From positions 1-64,000 of the forward strand of contig DJDA01000113.1 in the NCBI GenBank assembly GCA_002430835.1: a DNA stretch of 64,000 nucleotides. Reading direction: 5' to 3'. This stretch comes from Brevundimonas sp. UBA5936. Lineage in GTDB: Bacteria > Pseudomonadota > Alphaproteobacteria > Caulobacterales > Caulobacteraceae. Both the position numbers and the translations under genes were made by a program. Every line of letters starts with the position of its first letter. Positions within the stretch are counted from its first letter, which is position 1. Shown here piece after piece: positions 41,990 through 51,300 of the stretch. Under the pieces are notes generated by a model. It made no database searches and was not told the DNA's origin. It worked only from the letters and a program-made list of their open reading frames with translations.

Positions 41990-43471
41990 ATGTCCGTTAT
42001 CGCATCCGCGCGCCAGCAATGGCTCGCCAACCCTCGCCGCGATTTGCTGGCGGGCACCGTCGTGGCCCTGGCCCTGATCCCGGAGGCCATCGCCTTCTCC
42101 ATCATCGCCGGCGTCGATCCCGCCGTGGGCCTTTACGCCAGCTTCGTCATCGCCGTGACCATCGCTTTCGTCGGTGGGCGACCCGCCATGATCTCGGCCG
42201 CGACCGGCGCCATGGCTTTGCTCATGGTTACGCTCGTCCGTGATCATGGCCTGGAATACCTGTTCGCCGCATCGATCCTGTGCGGCGTCTTTCAGATCAT
42301 CATCGGCCTGCTGAAACTGGGCCGCTACATCCGCTTCGTCAGCCGCAGCGTCATGACCGGCTTCGTCAACTCTCTGGCCATCCTGATCTTCCTGGCTCAG
42401 ATGCCGGAACTGATCGGCGCCAACTGGCAGACCTTCGCTCTGGTCGGCGCCGCCCTGGCCATCATCTACGGCTTCCCTCGCCTGACCAAGGCCGTGCCTT
42501 CGCCCCTGGTCGCGATCGTCCTGATCAGCGGCTTCGTGATGATGACCGGTCTGGATGTCCGCACGGTCGGCGACATGGGGCAGATGCCTTCATCCCTGCC
42601 GATCTTCCATCTGCCGGCCATCCCGCTGACCTGGGAGACTCTCATCATCATCGCGCCGGTCTCGGCCACATTGGCCTTCGTCGGCCTGCTGGAAAGCCTG
42701 CTCACGGCGAACCTGATCGACGATCTGACCGACACGCCTTCTGACAAGGACCGCGAGACCCGCGGTCAGGGCATCGCCAACATCCTGTCACCCCTGTTCG
42801 GCGGCATGGCGGGCTGCGCCATGATCGGCCAGTCGATCATCAATGTGACCTCCGGCGCGCGAGGCCGCCTGTCCACGCTATGGGCTGGCCTCTTCCTCTT
42901 GTTCCTGATCCTGGTGCTTCAGGATTGGGTGGCGCGGATACCCATGGCGGCTCTGGTGGCGGTGATGATCATGGTGTCCATCGGAACCTTCGATTGGGGC
43001 TCAGTCCTGAAGCTGCGGTCAACGCCGTTTCAGTCGTCCATCGTCATGATCGCCACGACGGCGACCGTCGTAGCCACCCACGATCTGTCCAAGGGCGTCG
43101 TCCTGGGCGTGATCCTCTCGGCCGTCTTTTTCATGCGCAAGGTCGGTAAGACCGTGGTCGTCGAAGAGATTGAAACACCGGAAGACGGCGTGCTGCGCTA
43201 CCGCGTATCTGGGCAGTTGTTCTTCGCCTCAGCCGATGTCTTCGCCGCAGCCTTCGAACACCACGGCAGCCCCAGGCGCGTGCAGATCGATATGACCGAC
43301 GCCCACCTGTGGGACCTGACAGGTGTCGCTGCCGTCGACAAGGTCGTTTTCCGTTATCGGAAGCAGGGGGCCGAAGTCGAGGTCATTGGCATGAACGCTG
43401 ATGGACAGACTCTGGTGGAGCGGGTGGGGCGTCACGACAAGAGCCACCTTCCCGTCGGGCTGTCGCTTTGA
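41990..43471 (+). CDS. SulP family anion transporter with STAS domain
   Basis: A 493-residue SulP/SLC26-type transporter. Membrane part: ALALIPEAIAFSIIAGVDPA, VGLYASFVIAVTIAFVGGRP and ISAATGAMALLMVTLV, up to VVLGVILSAVFFM. The STAS domain (about 395-480) includes VSGQLFFASADVFAAAF and VQIDMTDAHLWDLTGVAAVD. The substrate is probably sulfate, but bicarbonate or another anion is possible; sulfate uptake would make sense beside a chromate exporter because chromate enters by sulfate permeases. Start at ATG 41990; the ~230 bases upstream hold no gene. Confidence 0.92.
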   Translation: MSVIASARQQWLANPRRDLLAGTVVALALIPEAIAFSIIAGVDPAVGLYASFVIAVTIAFVGGRPAMISAATGAMALLMVTLVRDHGLEYLFAASILCGVFQIIIGLLKLGRYIRFVSRSVMTGFVNSLAILIFLAQMPELIGANWQTFALVGAALAIIYGFPRLTKAVPSPLVAIVLISGFVMMTGLDVRTVGDMGQMPSSLPIFHLPAIPLTWETLIIIAPVSATLAFVGLLESLLTANLIDDLTDTPSDKDRETRGQGIANILSPLFGGMAGCAMIGQSIINVTSGARGRLSTLWAGLFLLFLILVLQDWVARIPMAALVAVMIMVSIGTFDWGSVLKLRSTPFQSSIVMIATTATVVATHDLSKGVVLGVILSAVFFMRKVGKTVVVEEIETPEDGVLRYRVSGQLFFASADVFAAAFEHHGSPRRVQIDMTDAHLWDLTGVAAVDKVVFRYRKQGAEVEVIGMNADGQTLVERVGRHDKSHLPVGLSL

Positions 43472-43561
43472 TGAGCTCTCCTAAGAGGGTTCGTCATTCT
43501 TGCCCTACCGGAGGGGTTTTCGTCGGCTTATCGCCAGGTGTCCTCGCTTATCCGCGCTGAT

Positions 43562-43614
43562 GTCGGCGACGCGCCAGGAGCGGTCATCGACTTCTCGACC
43601 GAGAGCGGACATTC
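43562..43614 (+). repeat. Dispersed repeat, copy C
   Basis: Reads GACGCGCCAGGAGCGGTCAT, CGACTTCTCGACCGAGAGC and GGACATTCAC. It is the copy nearest the apparent consensus, lying about 90 bases after the SulP stop codon, between convergent genes. Confidence 0.65.
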
Positions 43615-43665
43615 ACGGTCTTCCGACCGCACAGACGATGGGCTGAAGTTCGGTAGGCACTGAGA

Positions 43666-44469
43666 TCAATCGAAGGGCCGGAGCGTAGGTACTTCGCCAT
43701 CATAGATCGGCCGCATCACATCCCAGTCGCCTCGATGCGGCAAACGCTCCATGCGCGACGCATTTTGATTGCCCCAAGCACCGAGCATGCGGCCCATGAA
43801 ATCGAGCTCGGCCTGCCGATCAAGCGATTTAAATACGTGAAGCTGCGGATAACCGGTGCGGTCACCAGGCATGGCGATCCGGTGGCTTTCGATGCTTGCC
43901 CAGACATTGGTGATGTGGGGGTATCCCCCATCCACGGCCTCGAAAGCAGATTTGAGCGTGTAGCCGATCGCCGCAGCGTCGATCATCGGCTCGGTGTCGT
44001 TCATCAGGATGAGAAGGCCGGCCGCGTCGGCGAGGTTGAGCCTCTCCTTGATCGCGGCGATCTGGTCATTTGCCTTTTGAAGATGTCGCCGTACCGCGCG
44101 CCCGGCCATGTCGACCATCATCTTCGCGATGGCTTCGCTATCCGGCAAGCTCTCGACGATCTTGGACACCCCCACCGTGCCAAAGACGATAGGCGCGTCA
44201 GCCTCCGCGAGGCGCGCCTTCAACCGCTGCTCGGTACGGTCAAGCGGACTTGCGTTGAGTGTCTTGAGTTCTGCGACGATCCGGCGGCCGCCGAGAAGAT
44301 AGTCGGCCTTTGTCTGGGAGCCGTTCACTTGGGCGAAGGCGCTGCCATCCAAGGATTCGCTCGACGAATCCTGTTCGAGAAACGCGACCATGCGCGATTC
44401 CAGTCCACCGGGTGGCGTGTGCGCTGCGGCAAAGGCGAGGAGATCAATATAAAGATTATCGACGGCCAT
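43666..44469 (-). CDS. Putative PD-(D/E)XK-type protein, hypothetical
   Basis: A 267-residue protein without a recognised family. Residues 54-71 (KADYLLGGRRIVAELKTL) fit the core of a restriction-endonuclease-like fold: Asp56, then ELK with Glu67 and Lys69 after a hydrophobic strand. Glu24 could be the upstream acidic residue. The rest is helical (AIAKMMVDMAGRAVRRHLQK) with a later LLILMNDTEP strand. It may be a nuclease of the defence-like island that starts here, or a DNA-binding protein of the same fold. The reading frame has good codon bias. Confidence 0.6.
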   Translation of the reverse strand: MAVDNLYIDLLAFAAAHTPPGGLESRMVAFLEQDSSSESLDGSAFAQVNGSQTKADYLLGGRRIVAELKTLNASPLDRTEQRLKARLAEADAPIVFGTVGVSKIVESLPDSEAIAKMMVDMAGRAVRRHLQKANDQIAAIKERLNLADAAGLLILMNDTEPMIDAAAIGYTLKSAFEAVDGGYPHITNVWASIESHRIAMPGDRTGYPQLHVFKSLDRQAELDFMGRMLGAWGNQNASRMERLPHRGDWDVMRPIYDGEVPTLRPFD

Positions 44470-44668
44470 GCCTGACCATAACCCGCTGTGCAGCAGTTAG
44501 CTTGTGCCGTTTGAGCGCGTAGTTCCCGCCCTCGGTGCCAGCAGCGACTTTGAGGCAGCGCTGGAAAGCCGACGTTAAAGCCTGATGCTAGGACCCATCG
44601 AGCAAGCCCGCGTCGCGCAGAATCGAGCAAAGCTTCCAGCTTCAGAACTTCTGCGCGAGGATAACACG

Positions 44669-44995
44669 GTGACGACGACATCAGCTGAAAACGACGATCC
44701 GGTAGATCCCGATGTCGACTTCGAGAAGCTCAAGTCGGCTTCGCTCGCCTTGGCCGTGATCCTGGCGGAGGCCGCCAGCTCCCCGGACAAGCAGGCGGTC
44801 GTCGGCCTGGCCCAGATCGAAGGCATCTACGATGCGATCTCCGACGGTATGCTGGGCTATGCTTGGCTTCGGGATGAGGTCATCGGCGCGGAGCGCGGCA
44901 GCTCGCTGTTGGCGGATTTGGAAGCCGGCCTATCGGACGACGATCAACGACTACTGACCCGAATGTTTTCCACGCCAGGGTTGAGAGCCGACTGA
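44669..44995 (+). CDS. Small acidic hypothetical protein
   Basis: A 108-residue acidic protein (VTTTSAENDDPVDPDVDFEK onward) with mostly helical prediction, no recognised family. The GTG at 44669 has GAGG eight bases upstream; the ATG at 44585 gives 28 more residues without a ribosome binding site. It lies between the putative PD-(D/E)XK gene and the CHAT protease, both on the other strand. Codon bias supports it as coding. Confidence 0.5.
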   Translation: MTTTSAENDDPVDPDVDFEKLKSASLALAVILAEAASSPDKQAVVGLAQIEGIYDAISDGMLGYAWLRDEVIGAERGSSLLADLEAGLSDDDQRLLTRMFSTPGLRAD

Positions 44996-45343
44996 CACTC
45001 CAGCTGGCCGCCGATGTTGACCTCAACGAAGCGCCTGCTGCGATTTTATCGCCCGCCAGGCGACATGTGCTGTAGAGACGATCCTCTGGCATTCAAAAGG
45101 TCTTTGGAGGCCGGATCGATTTGACTGTCGACTAGACGACGGCCCGCACTCTCTCTGGGAAAACGTGCGAGCGGAGTAGCGGCGATGCGCCAGGAGCGGA
45201 CGTTGACCAGCGCGCTCACACCAGACGTTCAGCGCCAGCGCCAGGATGTCCGCCCCCGATCTATGATGGACACCTTGGCAAGCCGTCTCAGCGCAGAGGC
45301 GAGCCGCGCCGCATCACCCCCGAGATGCGCCTAGATGTTACCT
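44996..45343. other. Intergenic region with dispersed repeat copy D
   Basis: About 350 bases between convergent genes with no convincing frame. It includes repeat copy D at about 45181-45215 (GATGCGCCAGGAGCGGACGT) and appears to be a 3'-flanking region only. Confidence 0.5.
45181..45215 (+). repeat. Dispersed repeat, copy D (partial)
   Basis: Contains GGCGATGCGCCAGGAGCGGA then CGTTGACCAGCG. Only the 5' half of the consensus is recognisable. Confidence 0.5.
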
Positions 45344-47491
45344 CTAGGTGAGAATCGCAGGGCAAGCCCAGTGGAGGAACCCTTTCATCCTGGCCGAGGC
45401 AAGGCGGTCGACGGCGGAGACCTGGCCGAGTGCCGTTTCGATGCGATCCACGACCCCGTCGGGATCACGGAGATCCACGATCGCGCCCTCGATCGCAGCC
45501 GAGGCGTCCTGGCCCTGGGCCAGTCGGCTCGCGGCAAGCGCCCCGAATGCCAGCGCGACGTGTCCATCCACCGCCCACTGCTGTCCGATGACCATCTGGG
45601 TCTCCCCCACGAGTTCTGGCCCAACACCGATCCGCGCCATCCCGCCGGTCACCTTCACCTCGGCGCCGCTGCAGACGTTCAGCACAAGGAGGCGGCGCCC
45701 GGATGACGGAACCGTCATCCGGCCGAGGTCTTCCCAGCTAAGTACAGCGTCGTAGTCGAACTGCAGGCCGCTCCTGGCGGCGCTGTGGGCGTCGAACTGG
45801 CCGTGGCCGATGACCCACAGGACGTCCGCATCGACGTCCTCATAGAAGGTGCGAAACTGGCCGGCGAGGTCACCTTCAGCCGGCGATGTGACCTCAACGT
45901 CGAAGCCGCCGGCCCGCCCCGCCACCGTGAGGCACTCCACCTCCGCCTCGGTCATATTGGTGTGGCCGGTCCAAACCGACATCCGGCGCAAGGGCCTGGG
46001 CTCCGCGGCCTGTCCAAGGGAGGCTTCGAGCGGAAGCATCCGGTCGAGCTGGCGCGCAATGAGGGCGGGCGCGGCGTCCCGCAGGGTTGGAAACGTCAGG
46101 ATCGAACGCAGCCGGACCTCCGACGGAATATGCTCCGCGAGGACGTCCAGGCCATAGTGGTCCCGCACCGCGTCTTCGAGGCCCTGACTCGCGACGGCGA
46201 CCGGCGTCCCCGCGCGGTCTTCGGACCAGCCAGGCGGAAAATGGGGTTCTGTGCCGCCGGTCGAACGCGCCTGGTTGAACGCCGCAGCCACAGCAGCGTT
46301 GAGGGGCTCGAGATCGCGATCCGGCGCGAACCAGGTGCCGCCCAGCCAGAGATAGGCCGTACCGTAGGCGTGAGTAGGACAGACGAACAGGACATCGCCG
46401 CTGCACCGCGCGGTGCCGGGCCGGGCATGCCAAGCGAACAGGACGTCGAGGAGGCCTTCGAGGTCGCCGAACCTGACCAGACGATGCACCAGTGGATTGA
46501 TGATCTCGATGCGGCTCTCCAGGGTGTAGAGCTTCGGCGCGCCCATCTGTTCTGCCTGGCTCTCGATGTCCCGGGCCAGGCGATCGATCTCCGCCAGGAT
46601 TTCGGCCCGGTCCCGGGCCCAGGTCTCGACAGTGTCCGCCCTCACCGCCATCAGCTGCAGACGTTGATGCTCGCGAAGCACGTCACTGTAGTTGTCGAGC
46701 AGCAACGCCGCCCACGCCGTCTGGGTGCGACCGGTATGATCGCCAGCTTGGGTGCAGAAGACCTGGCCCAGCACGGTCGCGTATTCTCGGGGTATGCGGT
46801 CCGATTCCCAGAGCGCCAGACAGAACTCCGTCAGCTCGGCGGTACGGGCATGATCCACATCGGCCGCCCAGCTGAGAATGGCTGCGGAGGCAAGGACCGT
46901 CGCCTCGTGGTCCGGCGCGCGCGCGATCCGAAATTTGATCATGTCCCAAGCGCTGTCGAAGTAACGCTGCGCCGCCTGTCCCAGTCCCGAGGTCGTCCGC
47001 GCCAGGATGTAGAGGTTGTAGAGCCACAGGGGCGTCAGATCGGTAGCGTGCTGGCCCAGGCGGCCGTCCGCCACGCCCGCGATCGGCCAGAACCCATAGC
47101 CGTTGTTGTAGGATTTTGACGGATCGTGATCGGGCGTGATGCTGAGATAGAACCAGTCGTGCGCCTGCCCTGAAAGGCCGAAGCCGGACGATGCGTTCAG
47201 GGGCGCCTGGCAGGCGATGAAGCGGATGAACTGGAGAATTCGCTCGTCACGTTCGTCGCCGGCGATCTCGACCTCGAGATCGCGCAGGTCCCCTACGATC
47301 GCTTCGCTCACGGCGAGCAGGGCGTCGACGCTCCCGGCGGTCGTCTGTCCTTCAAGGAGGGTGTCGATCGTCATGGCGATCACGTCCTCGCCCAAGGTCA
47401 GCGAAAACAGTGGCGGGACCAGGACGGCGGTTTCGGCGGTGGCGGCGTAGAAGCGTGGAAACGCCTCTCTGAAGGTTCGAAGCTTGAGCAT
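45344..47491 (-). CDS. CHAT-type (caspase-like) cysteine protease protein
   Basis: A 715-residue protein whose C-terminal ~200 residues look like a CHAT/caspase-fold peptidase: a strand then the His motif VLWVIGHGQF (His563), a strand-loop, and the Cys motif LVLNVCSGAEV (Cys607), 44 residues later. The segment MVIGQQWAVDGHVALAFGAL also fits the family. The N-terminal ~500 residues are mostly helical, of a type not recognised, perhaps a sensor or substrate-binding part. CHAT proteases act as effectors in several bacterial defence and gasdermin systems. No gasdermin or CRISPR gene is adjacent; the neighbours are a putative nuclease and an RloC-like gene. Confidence 0.7.
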   Translation of the reverse strand: MLKLRTFREAFPRFYAATAETAVLVPPLFSLTLGEDVIAMTIDTLLEGQTTAGSVDALLAVSEAIVGDLRDLEVEIAGDERDERILQFIRFIACQAPLNASSGFGLSGQAHDWFYLSITPDHDPSKSYNNGYGFWPIAGVADGRLGQHATDLTPLWLYNLYILARTTSGLGQAAQRYFDSAWDMIKFRIARAPDHEATVLASAAILSWAADVDHARTAELTEFCLALWESDRIPREYATVLGQVFCTQAGDHTGRTQTAWAALLLDNYSDVLREHQRLQLMAVRADTVETWARDRAEILAEIDRLARDIESQAEQMGAPKLYTLESRIEIINPLVHRLVRFGDLEGLLDVLFAWHARPGTARCSGDVLFVCPTHAYGTAYLWLGGTWFAPDRDLEPLNAAVAAAFNQARSTGGTEPHFPPGWSEDRAGTPVAVASQGLEDAVRDHYGLDVLAEHIPSEVRLRSILTFPTLRDAAPALIARQLDRMLPLEASLGQAAEPRPLRRMSVWTGHTNMTEAEVECLTVAGRAGGFDVEVTSPAEGDLAGQFRTFYEDVDADVLWVIGHGQFDAHSAARSGLQFDYDAVLSWEDLGRMTVPSSGRRLLVLNVCSGAEVKVTGGMARIGVGPELVGETQMVIGQQWAVDGHVALAFGALAASRLAQGQDASAAIEGAIVDLRDPDGVVDRIETALGQVSAVDRLASARMKGFLHWACPAILT

Positions 47492-47762
47492 AACGCCCTA
47501 TGTCAAACCGGTGCCGCGCCGAACAGCCTCAGGCTGAAATTTCAAGCCCGGACTTGGGCCATGGATGGCAGACAAGACAGGCGTCCGCAGGGCGCGACTT
47601 CCCGTGCATTGATGCGAGTGTATGTACTCGTTGAATCCGAAAAATCCCAATACTCGCACAGTTCGGGTCACCCCATTACCGAACCTCCTGTCATGGACCA
47701 TGTGGCGCGATGCCCGAAAGCAGGCCTTGCCAGCCGTCGAAATGAAGTTTTGCAGCAGCATG

Positions 47763-47817
47763 ACGTCGCCGATGCGCCAACAGCGGTCATCAACTTCCTG
47801 CCAAGAAGTGGACCTTC
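47763..47817 (+). repeat. Dispersed repeat, copy E
   Basis: Reads GCCGATGCGCCAACAGCGGT, CATCAACTTCCTGCC, then AAGTGGACCTTC. It matches the consensus in the GATGCGCCA-x2-AGCGGTCATC and GTGGACCTTC blocks. Confidence 0.6.
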
Positions 47818-47931
47818 GCGGCGTCAAAGATTTTCTTTCGCGATGACCGCTCCACGAACTGTGCCTGATCGCGCCGCGAACCGTCGCGTTGAACTGGTTC
47901 GCTACTGATCCAGGAGACCCGCCCCCCCCCC

Positions 47932-47944
47932 CCCAGATCGCGCG
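47932..47944. repeat. Homopolymeric C tract (13 bases)
   Basis: Thirteen consecutive C in an intergenic region. It is the longest mononucleotide run noticed in the window. Such tracts slip during replication, but it is not inside an obvious gene or promoter. Confidence 0.7.
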
Positions 47945-47979
47945 CCATGGAGCCGGGCCCCATTTGGCGCCCCGATCCC

Positions 47980-48390
47980 TCAGCGGTCGGGCTTCAGCTC
48001 GACACGCACCGCCAGGAAGGTCTCGGTTCCTCGATTATGGACGGCATGCAGGCCTTCGGGCGGTGACGAAGCGGCGCCGGTCAGCGCTTCTGCCGGCGCA
48101 TCCATGCGACCGGTCTCCACCGGAAGGCCGTCCTTCAGTTCGTAGCTGATATAGGTGATGGGCTGAGCCTGTTCGAAGTACATGACGCTGGGCCATTCAT
48201 GATCATGAACCGGCTCAGTCGCCCCGGCTTCAATCGCGACGCGCAACACGCGAACCGTTTCATTCTCGAGCAGAATTTGGTGGCTGTGCGGCGCAGCCGT
48301 CACGGCGTCGAAATTCTCCGCCTGCCGAGCCGTTGCGGGCGTAGCGAGGACGAGCATGAAAACTACGGATGCGAAGCTCTTCATCAACAT
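47980..48390 (-). CDS. Secreted cupin-like protein
   Basis: A 136-residue protein with a signal peptide (SFASVVFMLVLATPATA). The mature part has a single-cupin pattern: HQILLENETVRVLRVAI, EPVHDHEWPSVMYF with the HDH metal ligands and EGLHAVHNRGTETFLAVRV with the last His. Probably a small periplasmic metal-binding or sensor protein. Substrate unknown. The ATG at 48390 (or 48384) has GGATCAG upstream. Stands alone. Confidence 0.75.
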   Translation of the reverse strand: MLMKSFASVVFMLVLATPATARQAENFDAVTAAPHSHQILLENETVRVLRVAIEAGATEPVHDHEWPSVMYFEQAQPITYISYELKDGLPVETGRMDAPAEALTGAASSPPEGLHAVHNRGTETFLAVRVELKPDR

Positions 48391-48750
48391 CTGATCCGAA
48401 CCCTCTTTGAAGCTTAATCGCTGGACAGCTAATGGCGCAAAGATCTGCTGATTGTAAAAATAAAATCAAACTTTGCGTCCAAGGTGATGGCGGTAGATGT
48501 CAGGCTAGACGAGTTGCCCTATTTCAGCAGTTTGCATACTTCACATTGCTTCGAGATATTAAGTACGCTGATGACGCTTCGTGCGCTGAGAGGAAAACGT
48601 CATCCGTGATCATGGCAGGTGATCATGGCGCATAACCGCCATAGATTTTAGCGCACAAGTTGCGCTTGTCGCGATCCTGAGTTGCCATTCGCGCGGCGGC
48701 GACGTTTATTCGGGCGAGACGTCGTCAAGACGCAACACGGGGGAGCGGAC
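48391..48750. other. Promoter region between the cupin and RloC-like genes
   Basis: About 360 bases, richer in A+T than the surroundings (for example TAAAAATAAAATCAAAC near 48457), without a convincing gene. It contains the tandem repeat at 48606-48629 and must hold the promoter of the RloC-like gene. Confidence 0.5.
48606..48629 (+). promoter_or_regulatory. Tandem 11-base repeat, possible operator
   Basis: GTGATCATGGC occurs twice with a two-base spacer. Each unit contains the palindrome TGATCA. It lies about 120 bases upstream of the RloC-like gene start and may be a regulator binding site. Regulatory role is inferred. Confidence 0.4.
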
Positions 48751-51069
48751 TTGCTCGAGGATATTCGGATAAACCAAACGGCCACCTACCACGGGCCGCC
48801 TCAGGTCATGACGGGACTTCGGCCCGTCAACTTCATCTTCGGCACGAACGGCTCGGGCAAAACCACGATATCGCGCGTGATCGCCGACCCAGCCGCCCAT
48901 CCGTCTTGCGAGGTTGCGTGGAAGAAGGACCGCCCCCTTCTGACGCTAGTCTACAATAGCGATTTCACCACCCGAAACTATGGCGCTCGGCTGAGGGGCG
49001 TGTTCACCTTGGGCGACACCTCAGCAAAGGCGATCGCCGAAGTCGAAACCGCGCGTAAAGCCGTCGAAGACCTTCAGGGCGAAATCACCACCCTGGCCGG
49101 AGTGCTCGGGCGCGACGACACGGTAGGCCGTCGCGCCGAGCGCGCAATGTTGCGGACAAGGTTCGAAACGGAATGCTGGGAGATCAAGGCGGAACACGAC
49201 GCACACTTCGCGGGAGCCTTTGAGGGGATAAGAACATCAAAGGCCAAATTTTGCGACCGCGTCCTTGTCGAGGCCGCCCGTAGCACCACTCCGCTCTATT
49301 CCGTAGACGAGCTCAAGACCCGCGCGACGGTCGTATTTGGCGACATCGCCGCACCCATGACATCGCTCATAACGCCCGATGAGAACGGCCTTCTCGAACT
49401 CGAGACTGACCCTATTCTCGCAAAAAAAGTCGTGGGCAAGGAGGACATCGACGTCGCCGGCCTGATCAAGCGACTGGGCAACAGCGATTGGGTTCGCCAA
49501 GGCCTCGCCTACGCCCAGTCCGAAGCCCCCTGCCCCTTTTGCCAAAAGCCGTTGGACGATGCCCTCCACAGTCAGCTGACCGAGTTCTTCGACGAAGCCT
49601 ACGAGGCCGATATCGCCGCGATAGCACGTGTCGAAGCCGCCTATCAGGACCGAAGCACCCGCTTGCTCGCATCCGCCCAAACCGCGCTGGACACGCCGTG
49701 CACCTATGTCGACCGTAACGCCCTCGCTGCCCTCGTCGATCGGCTGGCAGCACATATCGCGCTTAACCTTCGACATCTGGAGCGGAAGAGAAAGGAACCC
49801 AGCACGCCGGTCGCGCTTGATCCCATCGCTGAAGCCTACACGGCGGTCCGTGCCGCCGTGGACACCGCTAATGTACAGATTGCGCGTCACAATGCCTTGA
49901 TCGCCAATATCAAAACCGAACGCGCGACGCTGACGAACGAAATCTGGCGCCGATTGATCGAGGATCGCAAGGCTTCGATCCTGGCCTATTCGACGGCCAA
50001 GGGGCGGCACGACGCAGCGATCGAATCCATGGGAAAAGCGCTTGAAGGAAAACAGAACAAGCTAAGCCAGGCGATGAGCGTCCTGGCTGCCCTGGAAAAG
50101 GGCGTTACGAGCGTGAAGCCGACGGTCACCGCGATAAATGCAACCCTAACCTCCTTCGGTTTCACAAGCTTCAAACTCAATACCGCTGGCGACAAGGAGG
50201 AGTTTTACGAGATCGTCAGAGGCGACGGAACCGACGCGCGCGATACCTTGAGCGAAGGGGAGCGCTGTTTCGTCACTTTCCTCTACTTCTATCATCTCGT
50301 GCAGGGCGCGACGACGGCCAGCGGCGTCACAACGGACCGGATAGTGGTCATTGACGACCCAGTGTCCAGCCTGGATAGCGACGTCCTGTTCATCGTGAGC
50401 GCCTTGATCAAGAGGCTCCTTGCGGAGGCGACGGACGGCAAGGGCCGCATCAAGCAAGTCTTCGTGCTCACCCACAACATCTACTTCCACAAGGAAGTCA
50501 CCTTCGACACCAAACGATCGCAGCGAGACGCCCTGAAGTCCGAGACCTTCTGGACTGTACGCAAGGTCGGCGATCTGTCTACGCTGCAAGGGCACGAGAC
50601 CAATCCGATCCGGACCGGCTATGAGCTATTGTGGGAAGAGGTACGTGATCCGAGCCGATCCCTGTTGACCATCCAGAATGTCCTTCGCCGCATTCTGGAG
50701 CACTACTTCACCATCCTCGGTGGAGTTGACCGGGACGATATCGTTGGCAAGTTTCAAGGCAAGGATCAGATGATCTGCGGATCTCTGTTCTCCTGGATCA
50801 ACGATGGCTCGCACAACTTCGCCGATGATCTCTATGTCGCTGCGGACAGCGCCACAGTCGACCGCTATCTGGCCGTGTTCAAGGCCATCTTCTACCGCAG
50901 TGAACACGGCGCTCACTATCGGATGATGATGAAGCTGCCGCCCGACACCGCTGAACAAGACGTTCATCATGCCAGTGAGCAGACCGAGGCGGTCGAGCTG
51001 ATGGCGGAAGCGGGACTTCCGGCAGCTGACGGCCATGAACCAGACATGCCGCCTGCGCCCGCGCTCTGA
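48751..51069 (+). CDS. RloC/PrrC-like anticodon nuclease (AAA_13 ATPase)
   Basis: A 772-residue ABC-type ATPase. Walker A is FIFGTNGSGKTTISR near residue 31. A long coiled-coil middle carries CPFC (Cys261, Cys264), as in the RloC zinc hook. The signature is LSEGERCFVTFLYF near 499, and Walker B is IVVIDDPVSSLDS near 532. The C-terminal part has Arg646 and Glu650 (NVLRRILEHYF) and His688 (NDGSHNF), the order of the PrrC catalytic Arg-Glu-His triad. Such enzymes cleave tRNA anticodons on phage infection or DNA damage. TTG start with GGGGAG five bases upstream. It is a single-gene defence candidate; an intact activity is inferred. Confidence 0.82.
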   Translation: MLEDIRINQTATYHGPPQVMTGLRPVNFIFGTNGSGKTTISRVIADPAAHPSCEVAWKKDRPLLTLVYNSDFTTRNYGARLRGVFTLGDTSAKAIAEVETARKAVEDLQGEITTLAGVLGRDDTVGRRAERAMLRTRFETECWEIKAEHDAHFAGAFEGIRTSKAKFCDRVLVEAARSTTPLYSVDELKTRATVVFGDIAAPMTSLITPDENGLLELETDPILAKKVVGKEDIDVAGLIKRLGNSDWVRQGLAYAQSEAPCPFCQKPLDDALHSQLTEFFDEAYEADIAAIARVEAAYQDRSTRLLASAQTALDTPCTYVDRNALAALVDRLAAHIALNLRHLERKRKEPSTPVALDPIAEAYTAVRAAVDTANVQIARHNALIANIKTERATLTNEIWRRLIEDRKASILAYSTAKGRHDAAIESMGKALEGKQNKLSQAMSVLAALEKGVTSVKPTVTAINATLTSFGFTSFKLNTAGDKEEFYEIVRGDGTDARDTLSEGERCFVTFLYFYHLVQGATTASGVTTDRIVVIDDPVSSLDSDVLFIVSALIKRLLAEATDGKGRIKQVFVLTHNIYFHKEVTFDTKRSQRDALKSETFWTVRKVGDLSTLQGHETNPIRTGYELLWEEVRDPSRSLLTIQNVLRRILEHYFTILGGVDRDDIVGKFQGKDQMICGSLFSWINDGSHNFADDLYVAADSATVDRYLAVFKAIFYRSEHGAHYRMMMKLPPDTAEQDVHHASEQTEAVELMAEAGLPAADGHEPDMPPAPAL

Positions 51070-51300
51070 ATATGCACCTAGCCGGAATCCTCCTGTTCCT
51101 CACCGCCCTGGCGACCCGTCGGCGCTTCCAGATCAACTGAGCGCGCCCTCCCCGAGGTGAAATCACCGCTCCCCGCCGCCCCAAGCGCTTGGCTAAAACC
51201 GCTGGACGGGACAACACTTCCGGTTGCATCCGTTCAGCGGTTAGACCTTTGTTATATCAAGCCCGCCTAGCTTGGCCGTGGTTTTCCAGGGTGGAACAGA

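Larger units (their letters stand above)
47492..47979. other. Intergenic region with repeat E and a poly-C tract
   Basis: About 490 bases with no convincing gene. Repeat copy E lies at 47763-47817, and 13 consecutive C bases at about 47932-47944, near the 3' end of the secreted cupin gene. Confidence 0.5.
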
